From Prorocentrum cordatum (lineage: Eukaryota; Sar; Dinophyceae; Prorocentrales; Prorocentraceae): 42,500 nucleotides of DNA. Shown one piece after another: positions 29,574-40,276 of this stretch (positions within the stretch are counted from its first letter, which is position 1; every line of letters starts with the position of its first letter). The notes under the pieces are model-generated. The model was not told the DNA's origin. It searched no databases and worked only from the letters and a program-made list of their open reading frames with translations. The translations under genes were made by a program, and so were the position numbers. The DNA is taken from contig CAUYUJ010020755.1 in NCBI GenBank assembly GCA_963575745.1, positions 57,501-100,000 on the forward strand, given 5' to 3'.

Positions 29574-29709
29574 GAGACCGCGGTATCGATCCAGTCCCCC
29601 GGGACCAGCTTTTCCTGCGTGCGTCGTTTCGTGCAGGTCTCGGGGCCCCGCGAGGGCCACCCGAAGCCGAGTGTTGCCCAAACCCCTCCGCGTGCTTTCC
29701 TCAGGGCCC

Positions 29710-29903
29710 AGGGCCCAGACCCCCGACACCATGATTTTTTCAGAACGTCGACCCTCAGAGGCCTCGACCCATTCCTCTGAACCGGTTTGTCATCCTGGGT
29801 CGTTTCTTGACGGTCCCGAGGGCCGGTAAGGGCCTCCGGAGGCCGAAAATATGCAAAAACCTCCCGGCACGATGTTTTCGTTGCCCGAGGGGGTCTGGGG
29901 GGG
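29710..29903 (+). repeat. Family D, copy 4
   Basis: gggcccagacccccgacacc, atgatttttt, gtcgaccctcagaggcctcg, cttgacggtcccgagggcc, ending gagggggtctggg. Closest to copy 3. Confidence 0.85.
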
Positions 29904-30084
29904 CGGGTCCGAGCGCCTTCCACGGCGCCGGCGCCGGCGCCGCGCGCTCCCTGCGGCAAGGCGGGGCGCCTCCCCGCGGCGCGGGGCGCCCCGCGGCGGT
30001 GGCCACCCCCTGCACGCGGAACCGGCGGGCCCCTCAGCCGGACGGGCGCCAGCCAGCCTTCCCGAACGCCTCGCGGCGCGCCGC

Positions 30085-30415
<331 letters not shown>

Positions 30416-30624
30416 GGCCGTGGGGCCGTGGGGCCGTGGCCGTCATCGTCGCCGCTGTCGTCGTCGCCGCTGTCGTCGTCGCCGTCGTCGTCGTGGTTAG
30501 GGTCGTCTGCCACGCGGTGGAGGTGACGACCAGCGGTCGCTGGCCCGTTGCGAGATGACGCGCCATCCCTGCTGACATAATGTTTGGCAGCAAAAAGTTG
30601 AATACTTCAAAACCGACGTAGACC
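30416..30624. other. Unassigned stretch
   Basis: Degenerate CGT-type sequence to about 30500, then unique sequence. Confidence 0.4.
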
Positions 30625-31312
30625 AGCGTGTGCCCTACAGAAGGTGTGTTCTAGCAACATATATTGTGCAATATATGTGGAACAATCTGTGTGATGTAAT
30701 CTATGTTGTGCAATGTATGTTTTGCAGCCTACACTGTGCAGTAAAAGTGGTACGATTTTTGAGGTACAATAATATAGAGTGTGCTATATGTGTGGTGCAA
30801 TATATGTTGTGCAATCTATGGTGTGGTATCTATGTTGTGCACTCTAGGTATTGCAATCGATGTGGTGCAATCTATGTGGAGCAATCCGTGTGATGCAACA
30901 CGTGCTGTGCAAAACATGTTGTGCAATACTTGTTCTGCAACCTATGTGGTACAATGTATGTGGTACTATACATATGGTGGTGCAATCTATGTGGAGCAAT
31001 ACATGTGGTGAGATCTAGGCTGTGCAATATGTGTGGTGCGATCTTTCAGGTACTTTTTGCGTCGTGCAATCTATGTGGTGCGATCTATGTGGTGCAATGC
31101 ATGGCGTGCAGTCTATTTTGTGCCATAGATTTATGTGGTGCGATACATGTTGTACAATCTATGTGCTGCGCTCTATGCGGTGCAATCTGGGTGTTGCAAT
31201 CGATGTGGTGCAATCTATGTCGTTCGATCTATGTGGTGCCGGATCTATGCGGTCCAATCTATGTGGAGCATTTTTTGTGGTCCAATCTAAGTTATGCAAT
31301 TTTTGTTGTGCA
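30625..31312 (+). repeat. 14-bp minisatellite (gtgcaatctatgtg)
   Basis: About 49 degenerate units. AT-richer than its surroundings. The unit has no stop codon in any plus frame and 14 units-of-three give a 14-residue protein period (for example CNLCGAIYVVQ), so long Cys/Val-rich frames appear in all three plus phases. That is a consequence of the repeat, not evidence of a gene. Confidence 0.93.
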
Positions 31313-31560
31313 TTCTTTGTGAGGCGGCGACGGGGCGTCGACGGCGGCAACAGGCGTGGCGACCGACGACCAGGCGGCGATGGGACGGCAACGGCTGCCA
31401 CATAGCCACCAGGCCAAAGACACGGCCCAGACGACGAGCGGCGACGAAGCGGCGACGGGGCGGCGACAGCGGCCACGAAGCCGCCAGACCGAAGACACGG
31501 CCCAGTTCCTTAGAATAGAAACAAGAAACCCTAATTGCAAGCACTGTTTGGGGAACTACT
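31313..31560 (+). repeat. cggcgacgRggcggcgac-type degenerate repeat
   Basis: ggccaaagacacggcccag and accgaagacacggcccag (31411 and 31487) bracket a roughly 76-bp unit repeated about twice, built of gcggcgacgg words. Confidence 0.6.
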
Positions 31561-31680
31561 GAGGTTCACGAGTCGCACGTATGGCCGTGGCTGACAAATT
31601 CTCTGGAGCTGAATTGTACAAGCGTCAGGCCGCCAACTTGATTTGGACCATCTCGCACCTCCAATCACCTATCAGCGTAT

Positions 31681-32765
31681 TTATCGTGGCACAAACTTCG
31701 CGACGACGGCACAATACTGGTTGTAAACGGTCACGTGCTGCTCGGCCCACGCGAATGTTTCTCCACATGGACCCGTTTCTTGATGCCACGTAGCCAAGTC
31801 CATGGTCAACTCCAGCAATTCGCTGGGTTCGATGACGCCTCTTTCCAAGCCTCGTTCCAACACCGCCCGTAGAGCGACCGATGTCTTTTCTTCGTCCGAT
31901 GGAGTGTCCCGCCAAGCTCATTGAAGTGCCAACTATCCTGTTCAACGAAAACAGTGAACGATTTACCGCACGATGCCCCCAATACGACTGCATTGGACAC
32001 TACCACAACCGTGGAACAGATCTTGGTCAAGGAGGTTGGACCTTCATTTCGTAAAGCTCGTGCTACGGCAAATCCGACAACAATTATCCCAAACTGTACC
32101 ACTGCGCACGCAATGCCTGGATAACTCCGCAAACGCGCCACAACGTCAATTTGAACAGCGACGTCACTCGGCTCGACGTCAACAAGGATCACAACGGCAC
32201 AAGTAAGCACAAGCGTGCCGACGCGCATACTCTTTGTATATCGTTTCATTCCCAACAATATTTACAGTACCATGTTGTTCAACAAACCAGCACCACTCGA
32301 ACTCGGCATCGCCAGCGAGACGTGTCCGTGAGATAGCGACAGCAAGAACAACGTTGCATTACACAACCCTTGGACGACGCTCATTGCAACGAATAGTCTC
32401 TTGTGTGCGGCGTTGAAGGACCTCATGCCCAAACTTTCCAAGTACGTTGGGTACGCCACTGCTATCACGGAGAGTTTAGCCGCGATGCCAGCGAGGAAAG
32501 CATAAGCGACGCACGGGATTGATGGTCGCGTGCCTGTCGCCGTCTGGCCCGAGTCCAGCACCCTGCAGGCGTACAACTTCGGCTTGTTTGGGAGTCTTGT
32601 TGCCCACTGCGGCTCGTTGGGAGAGCTACTTCTTTTGTGCGTTTGCGAACAATGTTGTGGGTGTTGGCATGCTGATGCGCTCGCGACTCTTATGTTGCGG
32701 ATGCGTTGCCATATTTTTTTTTGTTCTGTGACTGCCGTCAGTACCCAGCGAGGGTCAGCCAGCAA
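31681..32765 (-). pseudogene. Broken multi-pass membrane protein gene
   Basis: The only stretch with natural composition and no repeats. Minus-strand frame 32262-32765 has two hydrophobic segments (PCVAYAFLAGIAAKLSVIAV; LFVAMSVVQGLCNATLFLLS). One in-frame TAA (32262-32264) follows, then the same frame continues at 31806-32258 with three more (VGTLVLTCAVVILV; GIACAVVQFGIIVVGFAVA; CSTVVVVSNAVVLGAS). Near 31915 the plausible frame changes to one reading AWRDTPSDEEKTSVALRAVL and ELLELTMDLATWHQETG, ending at a TAA at 31681. Either a pseudogene with one stop and one frameshift, or a multi-exon gene whose boundaries I cannot place. At least five membrane segments; C-terminal tail soluble. No family recognised and no start can be justified. 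Confidence 0.4.
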
Positions 32766-33360
32766 CCATCATCAAACAGCTAGCAACCCGTACCAATAAC
32801 CAATAACCATCACCACGATTCTCCTCAACCGAACGAGCGACGGTTCTGGAGCACAGTCTCACTTGTAATTCTACGTACTCGCCGACCAGGTACTAGCAGA
32901 GGATTTGTGAATCGAATGCGTTACGTCTTGGCGAAACAATGGCAACTTCGATGTTTGGCCGCAAGGCCATCTGCTGTGTGCTTGGACGCTCTTTAACGCT
33001 GAAAGAAATCCGGCAGTGTATTTATGGATAGGCGAAATTTCTGGGGGAACCAACTGCTCACAAGGCGCCATGTTTATTTTGATCCGCCACACCGCGAGGT
33101 ACGGTTGGAATGTCCTCAGACCTTCTATAGAATTCCCGATCTTTAATCTTGCGATGGGCACTCTTTTTAAAGGCCTCTGGCCCCGACGGAATGCCTGGGC
33201 GCTCCCAAGAACTCTCGTGGACCCACGCGTGCCCTTCCCAGAGGCCCAGGGAGTGTGGTTGGGAGTCCACACCTCCCACGTTTGCTTCGATGGTCCCTAT
33301 GAAGGGGGGGAAGAGGGAGAGGGAGGGATGGAGAGGGAGGGAGGAGGATGAGGCTTAAAA
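32766..33360. other. Unassigned, repeat-free stretch
   Basis: Moderate GC. A plus-strand frame from 32911 is open for about 145 codons (for example GNFDVWPQGHLLCAWTLFNA; GWNVLRPSIEFPIF) and could be an exon, but the minus strand is open too and I recognise neither. Confidence 0.3.
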
Positions 33361-34640
33361 TGGCTCCCAGGAGAGGAAGGAGGGGACGAGGAGAAGGAAG
33401 GAGAGGAAGGGGGAGAGGGAGCTTGAAGTATGATGACCTAAGTGTCGGGGACTCGTGGGGGTCTGGGGCTTTCTTCGGGGCCTCTTGGGGGACTTTGGAC
33501 GCTCTTGGCGTCGGCCCAAGAATCCACTATCGTCAACATCCATATCATTCTCTGCATGACTTACTGTCGCCTTTTCGATCTTGAGAAGTCCAAGGCGGCC
33601 CCAGATGCCTCCAATATCGCCCCGAACCCGCCTCCGAGAGGGGCCCAAGAGGACCCCAAGACGGTCCCAAGAGGAGCCCGAACGGAGGAAATCAAACTGA
33701 CATTTTGAGCCCTCCGCATTGGAGAGCCCCGACTCGACGGTGTCCCAGAGGGTGCTACGACGGTCGAAGAGCCCCCCCCCCCCTCCAGAGCCCCCAGACG
33801 CTCCGAGACAACCCAAGAGGGCCCAAGAGGCCCAACGCTCCGAGAGGGCCCCAGCAAAGAGCACCCAGACAGACCAGGGAGGAAACCCGAAGAGAGCCCC
33901 AAGACCCGCGACGCCGCACGAGTAATTGCAGACGGCTCACCACCTCCCCCCCCTTCTCTCGCTCCCTTCACACACCTCATCCCATCCCATCTCATCCATC
34001 CATCCATCGCCTTTCTTCCTTTCTTTTTCTTTCTCGATATATGTCTCTCTTCTCTCTCTCTATGTCTCTCCCTCAATCTCCTCCTTCTCATTGGTCCCCC
34101 CTCATTCTCGTCCTCCTTCTTATCCCTCTGCCTTCCGCACTCCTGCTCGCTTCTCTCAGCGCCTGGTACGCCCAACCGCAGTCTCAAACATGTCAAGGAG
34201 TCAGCGGATGTGGCGCCGGCGCGAAGAGTACACGACCGGACTGCGACGCAAGAGAAGGCCATGGTGGCCGGCCTGTGGAGCGCGTAGCCTCCTCGTGGTC
34301 TCCACATGTACTATAGCAGCGTCTGGTGTAAGTCTGATGTCGCTGCCCCCCCCAAACACCCCTGAGGGGGTGTGCCCTGCCTGCCGATCACCCGTACTTC
34401 AATCGCACCAGCCTCCTGGACGGCTCAGGAGACATCCTGCCGATGTGGAGAAAACCCTCCTGGTCCCCCCTGGGCGGTTTTCGTAGCGTCCAAAAGACCC
34501 GGGACCGCTCCCTCCCAGAAGGCCCCAGGGCCCCGAGAACGGCCCAGGGCAGCCGAAGAGGTCCCCACAAGACGCCCCAAGAAGAGCCCCGACGGGCGCA
34601 AGCTGGCCCTACGACGAGCGCAGTCTTTAGCCCGGGCGGC
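33361..34640. other. Purine/pyrimidine-biased stretch
   Basis: gaggaaggag at 33305-33425, degenerate ccaagagg(a)cccc words at 33600-33900, a CT-rich tract with atctcatccatccatcc and ctctctctatg at 33950-34120. Frames on both strands lack domains. Confidence 0.5.
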
Positions 34641-34790
34641 CCAGAGATAGCCCAGACGGGGCCAGACGGGCCCCGTCTGGCCCAGACGGGGCCCAGCTCA
34701 GCCCAGGCAGGCCCCAGCCAGTCTAGCTACAGCCCAGACGGCCCCAGCCCAGCCCCGACGGGTACCATCCTGCCCCGGACGGGCCGCCCA
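34640..34790 (+). repeat. CCCAGACGGGGCC-type minisatellite with perfect hairpin
   Basis: About ten degenerate units of gcccagacggg. At 34661-34681 two units face each other: gccagacggg-c-cccgtctggc, a 10-bp perfect inverted repeat with a one-base centre. Confidence 0.8.
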
Positions 34791-35771
34791 GACGTGCCGC
34801 GGGCCGCGCGGGAAATTCAGCTGGGGCTGGTCCGACGGGCGTCGACAGCGCCGGATCGGCCTCAGCGTCCACAAGGCATACGCCTTTGCCTGCGCCGTTG
34901 CTGCGCCTGGGGCAGCTGTCGCTGGCGTTGCCAGCAGCGTGCGCCGCGAGCGACAGGGGGGCTGCTGGGCGGGGCAGGGGCCGTGGCCGCAGCGAGACGG
35001 CGACAAAACGACCCAACGAGGCACCCCATGCGATTCCGAGAAGACCCCGAAGACAGCCCAAAAGGCCACAGCGTGGCCTGGGAGGGAAGGCCTCAGGGAG
35101 GCCCAGAAGGGCTCCACGAACAGCTCGGACGCCTCGAGAAATACCAGAGGCGCCCCCCAAAAGAGACCCCACAGAGGGACTCAAGACGGCCCAATCAAGC
35201 CCCGACGCAAGCGAATATGCGGCCCCCCGATCGGCTCCAATCTACTCCGAAGACAATACGGAGAGCCACCATGCAGCCATGGATGGCCCGAAGGGATCCG
35301 AAGACGGCACCCACACGGCCCGAAGAGCCAGGAGGCGCGGGCGCTGCCCGATGTGGCCCTGTCCTGAAGGTGACCCCAGCGCTTCCAGGGAGGCCCCGAC
35401 GGCGTGCAGAGCACCCCTCTCGAGGCCCAGAGGGCCTCGTGGGCTTCAGGAAGGCACGGTCAGCTGGGGGGCAACACGGGCCCAGACCGCCTGGGGTCCC
35501 GCGAGGGCGACATGGACGACAAGGCCGCGCGGCCAAGCCCTTCGCGAGGACGACGACGAGTCTGCCCGCGGCGACGACGACGACGACGACGGCGACGCCG
35601 CGCTGGCGGACCCCGCCTGCGCCTTGCCGGCCACGGGCAGCTCGGGCGGCGGCGGCGGCGCGGCCGCCAGTGGGGCGAGCCCCACGGGGGGCGGCGCCGG
35701 GGGCGGCGGCGGCGGCACGCCGGGGGGCAGGGCCAGACCCCACACCTCGCACGCAGCCGTGGAAGCATCAC

Positions 35772-35812
<41 letters not shown>

Positions 35813-36635
35813 GGTCGTGGCCTGGGGGCCGGGCAGTGCGAGCAAGCACTGCCGGGCCGGCTCGGGAGGAAGGGCAGGGGCGAGGGGAAGCGACCAGGGG
35901 GCAACGAGCAACACAGGGGTGGACTGAGCAGACGCAATACGGCGGATGACAGAGGCATCATGTAACAACTACCCTATGACATGGAGGGAGGTGTAACTAG
36001 CAAGCTCCCCATGCGTGGCTACCCTCTTCAATCCAGCCGCTCTGGATCCTGTACCTTCTGTGGAGGCGCCTTCGTGAGGACTGGGGCAAGGAATGGCCAA
36101 TCATGGCAAATTGAATGCGCAAGTGCATGCAATTCGATCGGAACGTGCTGACATTACTCTGCACGTGATGTGTTCTGATAAGCATGTGATCATCTGGTCT
36201 GAAGACAAACTGCTCGAACGACCATCTGCAGAGCAACAATGTTCCCGCGTATGTCTAAAGCCGAATACGTAATGGCCCATCGGCATCATATCCCACCTCG
36301 TACTTCCAGCTCATCATCCAGGTCTTTCTCCTCCTTATCCTCATCCTCCTTCTGCTCCTCCTCCTCCCCCTCCGCCTCCTCTTCCTGAACCACGGAGATG
36401 TCGTGACCTCTGGTTTTGCCAAATGGCTTCCACAGGTTGGGTACGCTCCTGGGTGATTTCTCCTGATGTTTTACCAGAAGGGGGGCGTGCTGCGAGGCAG
36501 GGAGGAAGGGGGAAGAGAAGGGGAAACAAGAGGACGTACTGGAACATTGCCAGAGGAAACAGGGGTGGGAGTAGAGACGTGGGCGCACGGCAGAGGGCCG
36601 GGGGGAGGGCAGGGAGGTGATGGAGGCGAGGGAGG
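34791..36635. other. Unassigned stretch with short triplet arrays
   Basis: (GAC)n at 35562-35600 and (CGT)n at 35774-35812, GC-rich with ggcggcggc runs around them; pyrimidine-rich cctcctcctc at 36318-36388. 35960-36290 is ordinary AT-richer sequence with no recognisable gene. Long plus-strand frames between 34443 and 35965 are compositional. Confidence 0.45.
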
Positions 36636-36697
36636 AAGGTAGGACGACAAGACCAGACAAGAACTGATGCGAACCACACTTCCTCGAGTCATTAGGG
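36636..36697 (+). repeat. 62-bp direct repeat, left copy
   Basis: aaggtag, gacaagaccagacaagaac, gcgaaccacacttcctcgag, tcattaggg. Identical at 57 of 62 positions to 39676-39737. It ends exactly where element C begins. Confidence 0.95.
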
Positions 36698-36905
36698 TTA
36701 GGTCGGGCGTGTCCCCCTGCAGGAGGGTTTTGGACCTGACGACAAATACAACATATTCAAACAATACTCCAGCATGGGAAACATACTAAAAAACAGTTCC
36801 CATACATTTTTCCCAACCCTCCTGCGTTGGGTACTCGTTTTGAATAGAGCACTGCGGTCTCCACCTTCCTTCCCGCCTCCTCCTCTCTTCTCTTGCTCTT
36901 ACCCC

Positions 36906-38400
36906 TGGGGGGCTGCGATCTGTGAAACTGTCGCCACTTTCGAGGGCTGCTGGGGGGCCCAGCGGAGTGACGCCCTACGGGGACTCAGATTAGACCTCGC
37001 CATCTCTGGGGGGCTGCGATCTGTGAAACTGTCGCCACTTTCGAGGGCTGCTGGGGGGCCCAGCGGAGTGACGCCCTACGGGGACTCAGATTAGACCTCG
37101 CCATCCCTGGGGGGCTGCGATCTGTGAAACTGTCGCCACTTTCGAGGGCTGCTGGGGGCCCCGCGGAGTGACGCCCTACGGGGACTCATATTAGATCTCG
37201 CCATCCCTGGGGGGCGGCGATCTGCGAGACTGTCGTCACTTTCGAGGGCTGCTGGGGTGGCCAGCGGAGTGACGCCCCACGGGGACTCAGATTAGACCTC
37301 GCCATCCCTGGGGGGCTGCGATCTGTGAAACTGTTGCCACTTTCGAGGGCTGCTGGGGTGGCCAGCGGAGTGACGCCCTACGGGGACTCAGATTAGACCT
37401 CGCCATCCCTGGGGGGCTGCGATCTGCGAAACTGTCGCCGCTTTCGAGGGCTGCTGGGGTGGCCAGCGGAGTGACGCCCTACGGGGACTCAGATTAGACC
37501 TCGCCATCCCTGGGGGGCTGCGATCTGTGAAACTGTCGCCACTTTCGAGGGCTGCTGGGGGCCAGCGGAGTGACGCCCTACGGGGACTCAGATTCGACCT
37601 CGCCATCCCTGGGGGGCTGCGATCTGCGTCGCCACGTTCGAGGCCTGATGGGGGGCCCAGCGGAGTGACGCCTACGGGGACTCAGATTAGACCTCGCCAT
37701 CCCTGGGGGGCTGCGATCTGTGAAACTGTCGCCACTTTCGAGGCTGCTGGGGGGCCCAGCGGAGTGACGCCCTACGGGGATTCAGATTCGACCTCGCCGG
37801 CCTGGGGGGCTGCGATCTGTGAAACTGTCGCCACTTTCGAAGGCTGCTGGGGGGCCCAGCGGAGTGACGCCTACGGGGACTCAGATTAGACCTCGCCATC
37901 CCTGGGGGGCTGCGATCTGTGAAACTGTCGCCACTTTCGAGGGCTGCTGGGGGGCCCAGCGGAGTGACGCCCTACGGGGATTCAGATTCGACCTCGCCAT
38001 TCCTGGGGGGCTGCGATCTGTGAAACTGTCGCCACTTTCGAGGGCTGCTGGGGGGCCCAGCGGAGTGACGGCCTACGGGGATTCAGATTCGACCTCGCCA
38101 TCCCTGGGGGGCTGCGATCTGTGAAACTGTCGCCACTTTCGAGGCTGCGTGGGGGGCCCAGCGGAGTGACGCCCTACGGGGATGCAGATTAGACCTCGCC
38201 ATCCCTGGGGGGCTGCGATCTGTGAAACTGTCGCCACTTTCGAAGGCTGCTTGGGGGGCCAGCGGAGTGACGTCCTACGGGGACTCAGATTAGACCTCGC
38301 CAGCGCTGGGGGGCTACGATCTGTGAAACTGTCGCCACTTTCGAGGGCTGCTGTGGGGCCCACGAAACTGTCGCCACTTTCGAGACCTGCTGCGGGGTCC
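36906..38400 (+). repeat. 101-bp satellite array, copy 2
   Basis: About 14.7 units (starts near 36917, 37018, 37119 and so on). This array's diagnostic variant is gcccagcggagtgacgccct, acggggactcagattagacc. Single-base losses in several units. The last unit (38360-38440) is diverged and resembles the other variant (agcatagtgacg). Confidence 0.97.
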
Positions 38401-38535
38401 AGCATAGTGACGTCCTACGCGGACGCAGATTGGACCCGTCATTCTACTTCGATTATCCCGCATCTGCGATCGACTGTATGTGTGCGAGGAACTAGACATG
38501 GAGTGGTCTGGCACTGACTGACGTCAAATCGTTGT

Positions 38536-39290
38536 GTGCCAGTGTCTCCTGGGGTGTTGCCTGATGTGGATGCAGCTCGTCGGCGCTGCGACTCGAGCTG
38601 GCGGTCGTCCTTCGGACCCGCAGAAACATCTGCTGAGCTCGATGAGCTAGGGGAACTACAGGAAAGAAGTGCAGGAAACGGAGGCCGGTCATGCACTCGC
38701 CGATACCTCGTTGCTCTGTCATCGTCTTTGCTGTTGCATGATCCTTATCTGGCCTGCCGGCGCCGCGGCTCGAGCTGGCGGTCGCCCTTCGGGCCCGCGG
38801 GAACATCTTCTGAGACAAGTGGACGCCGCCGCCTTACTTGCAGGCAGCGCATTGCATTCGCGGACAGCAGCATGGCAGACCGCAGTGAGATCCTCAGTCG
38901 CGTGGTGTTGCCAAGCCTGGTGGAGACGCGCGTGATCGACCTGAAGTCCCAATCGCGCGTGCACTGTACCTGCGTGGCGTTCAGGCACGCGCGTGATGCT
39001 GCTCGCTCCGCGTTCAACCAGTACGTCGCCAGTGCAACTTTGGACGATGGACAACCGATTGATGATACGCGACCCCGGCCTTGAGTTTCTTTCCCGCGGG
39101 CCGCCCGCAGACCTGGCGGCGCGCCTGCGAGCGTTCAGCTCCCGCGCTGAAATGTGCGGGAAGGAGGCGGAGAAGCTAGCGGGCGAGCTACGCCTCGCTC
39201 GTTCCTTGCACTCTAAACAAGTTTTATCATGTGGAACTCTGCGACGACATGGCGCAGGCAGCGCTGCGGGTTTAGCTCGCACTTGAAAAA
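38536..39290 (+). CDS. Hypothetical open region inside element C
   Basis: A plus-strand frame of 183 codons from an ATG (38536) to 39084. It holds two copies of a 60-bp direct repeat (38581-38640; 38759-38818) reading SSWRSSFGPAETS and SSWRSPFGPAGTS, then SSMADRSEILSRVVLPSLVE, VIDLKSQSRVHCTCVAFRHA and RDAARSAFNQYV. A second frame (38993-39286) continues with DLAARLRAFSSRAEMCGKEA and EKLAGELRLARSLHSK, a short amphipathic helix. The Leu/Cys spacing after EILSRVVLP is faintly F-box-like, which I would not rely on. A single gene would need a frame change or intron near 39030. Confidence 0.25.
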
Positions 39291-39675
39291 CGCGGCAGTC
39301 TTCTGTCTCCTCCCGCCACTTTCATCGTCGTCCTATTCCCCGCCTCACCTTCTCCATGCATGCTGCTGCTTCCGCGATGGCCTTTCGCCCCCCCCCGCCC
39401 TCCATTCCATCCCTCTCCTACCCCTCGTTCCCGTGCCCGTTCTTCTTCGATCCTGGGGCCTCAAGCCTCGTTCTTTCGATCGTCGTCCTGTGAATCGTGC
39501 AACGCATGCGCATCCCATGTAGCTTGCACAGCAAATCGCCGCGTCTACACTGTCGTTGTTCCTGCTAATGTTGGCATACTCCTCTTGCCATTTGATGCAC
39601 GTGGGTTGGGTACGTCGCAGGGTAATTTTTGACTATTTTTGAAGATCCCCCCTGTAGAGGGACAGGCCCGACTTA

Positions 39676-39737
39676 AAGGTAGATTGACAAGACCAGACAA
39701 GAACCGACGCGAACCACACTTCCTCGAGTCATTAGGG
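39676..39737 (+). repeat. 62-bp direct repeat, right copy
   Basis: Begins directly after the right end of element C. Differs from the left copy at three adjacent bases (gac/att) and two single T/C sites. Confidence 0.95.
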
Positions 39738-39974
39738 GACAAGGGCTGCCTCTCGGATGCGCACGGCAAACGCCTACCAGCGTCCACCGCTGGAAAGACT
39801 GCCTTCTGTGGCCGACAGCGGGCCGCTACGAGGGGAGATCGAGCCGCTGGAAGGCAGGACGAGGGGGAGGAGGAGGAGACGTCGGCTGCGAAGCGCCCCC
39901 CCCTCCCCTTTTTTCCCCTTTTTCTCCTCCTCCAAAAAAAAGACATCGGAGGTCCGTGAGAATGTCTTAGGCCG

Positions 39975-40049
39975 ACGCTGGACCCCCCTTCCTGGGGCGC
40001 GCCGCCAAGGGGGCCCGGCGCCGATCCAAGGAACCCGCGCGGACCTCCG
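39975..40049 (+). repeat. Dispersed fragment R3, copy 2
   Basis: ctggacccccct ... ggcgccgatccaaggaaccc ... gcggacctccga, as at 22672-22735. 39738-39974 shows no gene. Confidence 0.7.
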
Positions 40050-40069
40050 AATCTCTGTTCATGCGGTTT

Positions 40070-40190
40070 TCTCTTCGATCCCCCTCCTCCCCTCCTCCCC
40101 TCCCCTCCCCTGCCTCCTCCTCCTCCCCTCCCCTCCTCCTCCTCCTCCTCCTCCTCCTCCTCCTCCTCCTCCTGCTCCTCCCCTCCACAA
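40070..40190 (+). repeat. (CCT)n polypyrimidine array
   Basis: CCTCCC and CCT triplets. Confidence 0.97.
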
Positions 40191-40276
40191 TTACTCAATA
40201 TGAATACTACTCTCCTCCTTCCCCTGATGACGGGTTGGAAGTGTTCGCCCCCCCTCCCCCCCCGCGTACTGTTTTT

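Larger units (their letters stand above)
36698..39675. mobile_element. Inverted-end element C (2.98 kb, carries satellite array and an open frame)
   Basis: Left end ttaggtcgggcgtgtccccc, tgcaggagggtttt; right end (reverse complement) taagtcgggcctgtccctct, acaggggggatctt. The left subterminal 80 bp resembles that of element B. Interior: conserved satellite flank (36812-36862), 101-bp array (36906-38400), a region with an open frame (38536-39290), a pyrimidine-rich part and gggttgggtacgtcgcaggg (39603-39622) before the right end. No transposase motif was recognised. The precise abutment of the 62-bp repeats on both ends suggests insertion, with an exceptionally long target duplication. Confidence 0.75.

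Noticed and set aside
30625-31312. Cysteine-rich secreted protein gene
   Set aside because: All three plus phases give similar peptides and the 14-bp period explains them fully.
34443-35965. 494- and 359-codon plus-strand frames
   Set aside because: Driven by cccaagagg- and ggcggc-type composition and the CGT array; different frames of the same stretch are equally open and no domain is visible.
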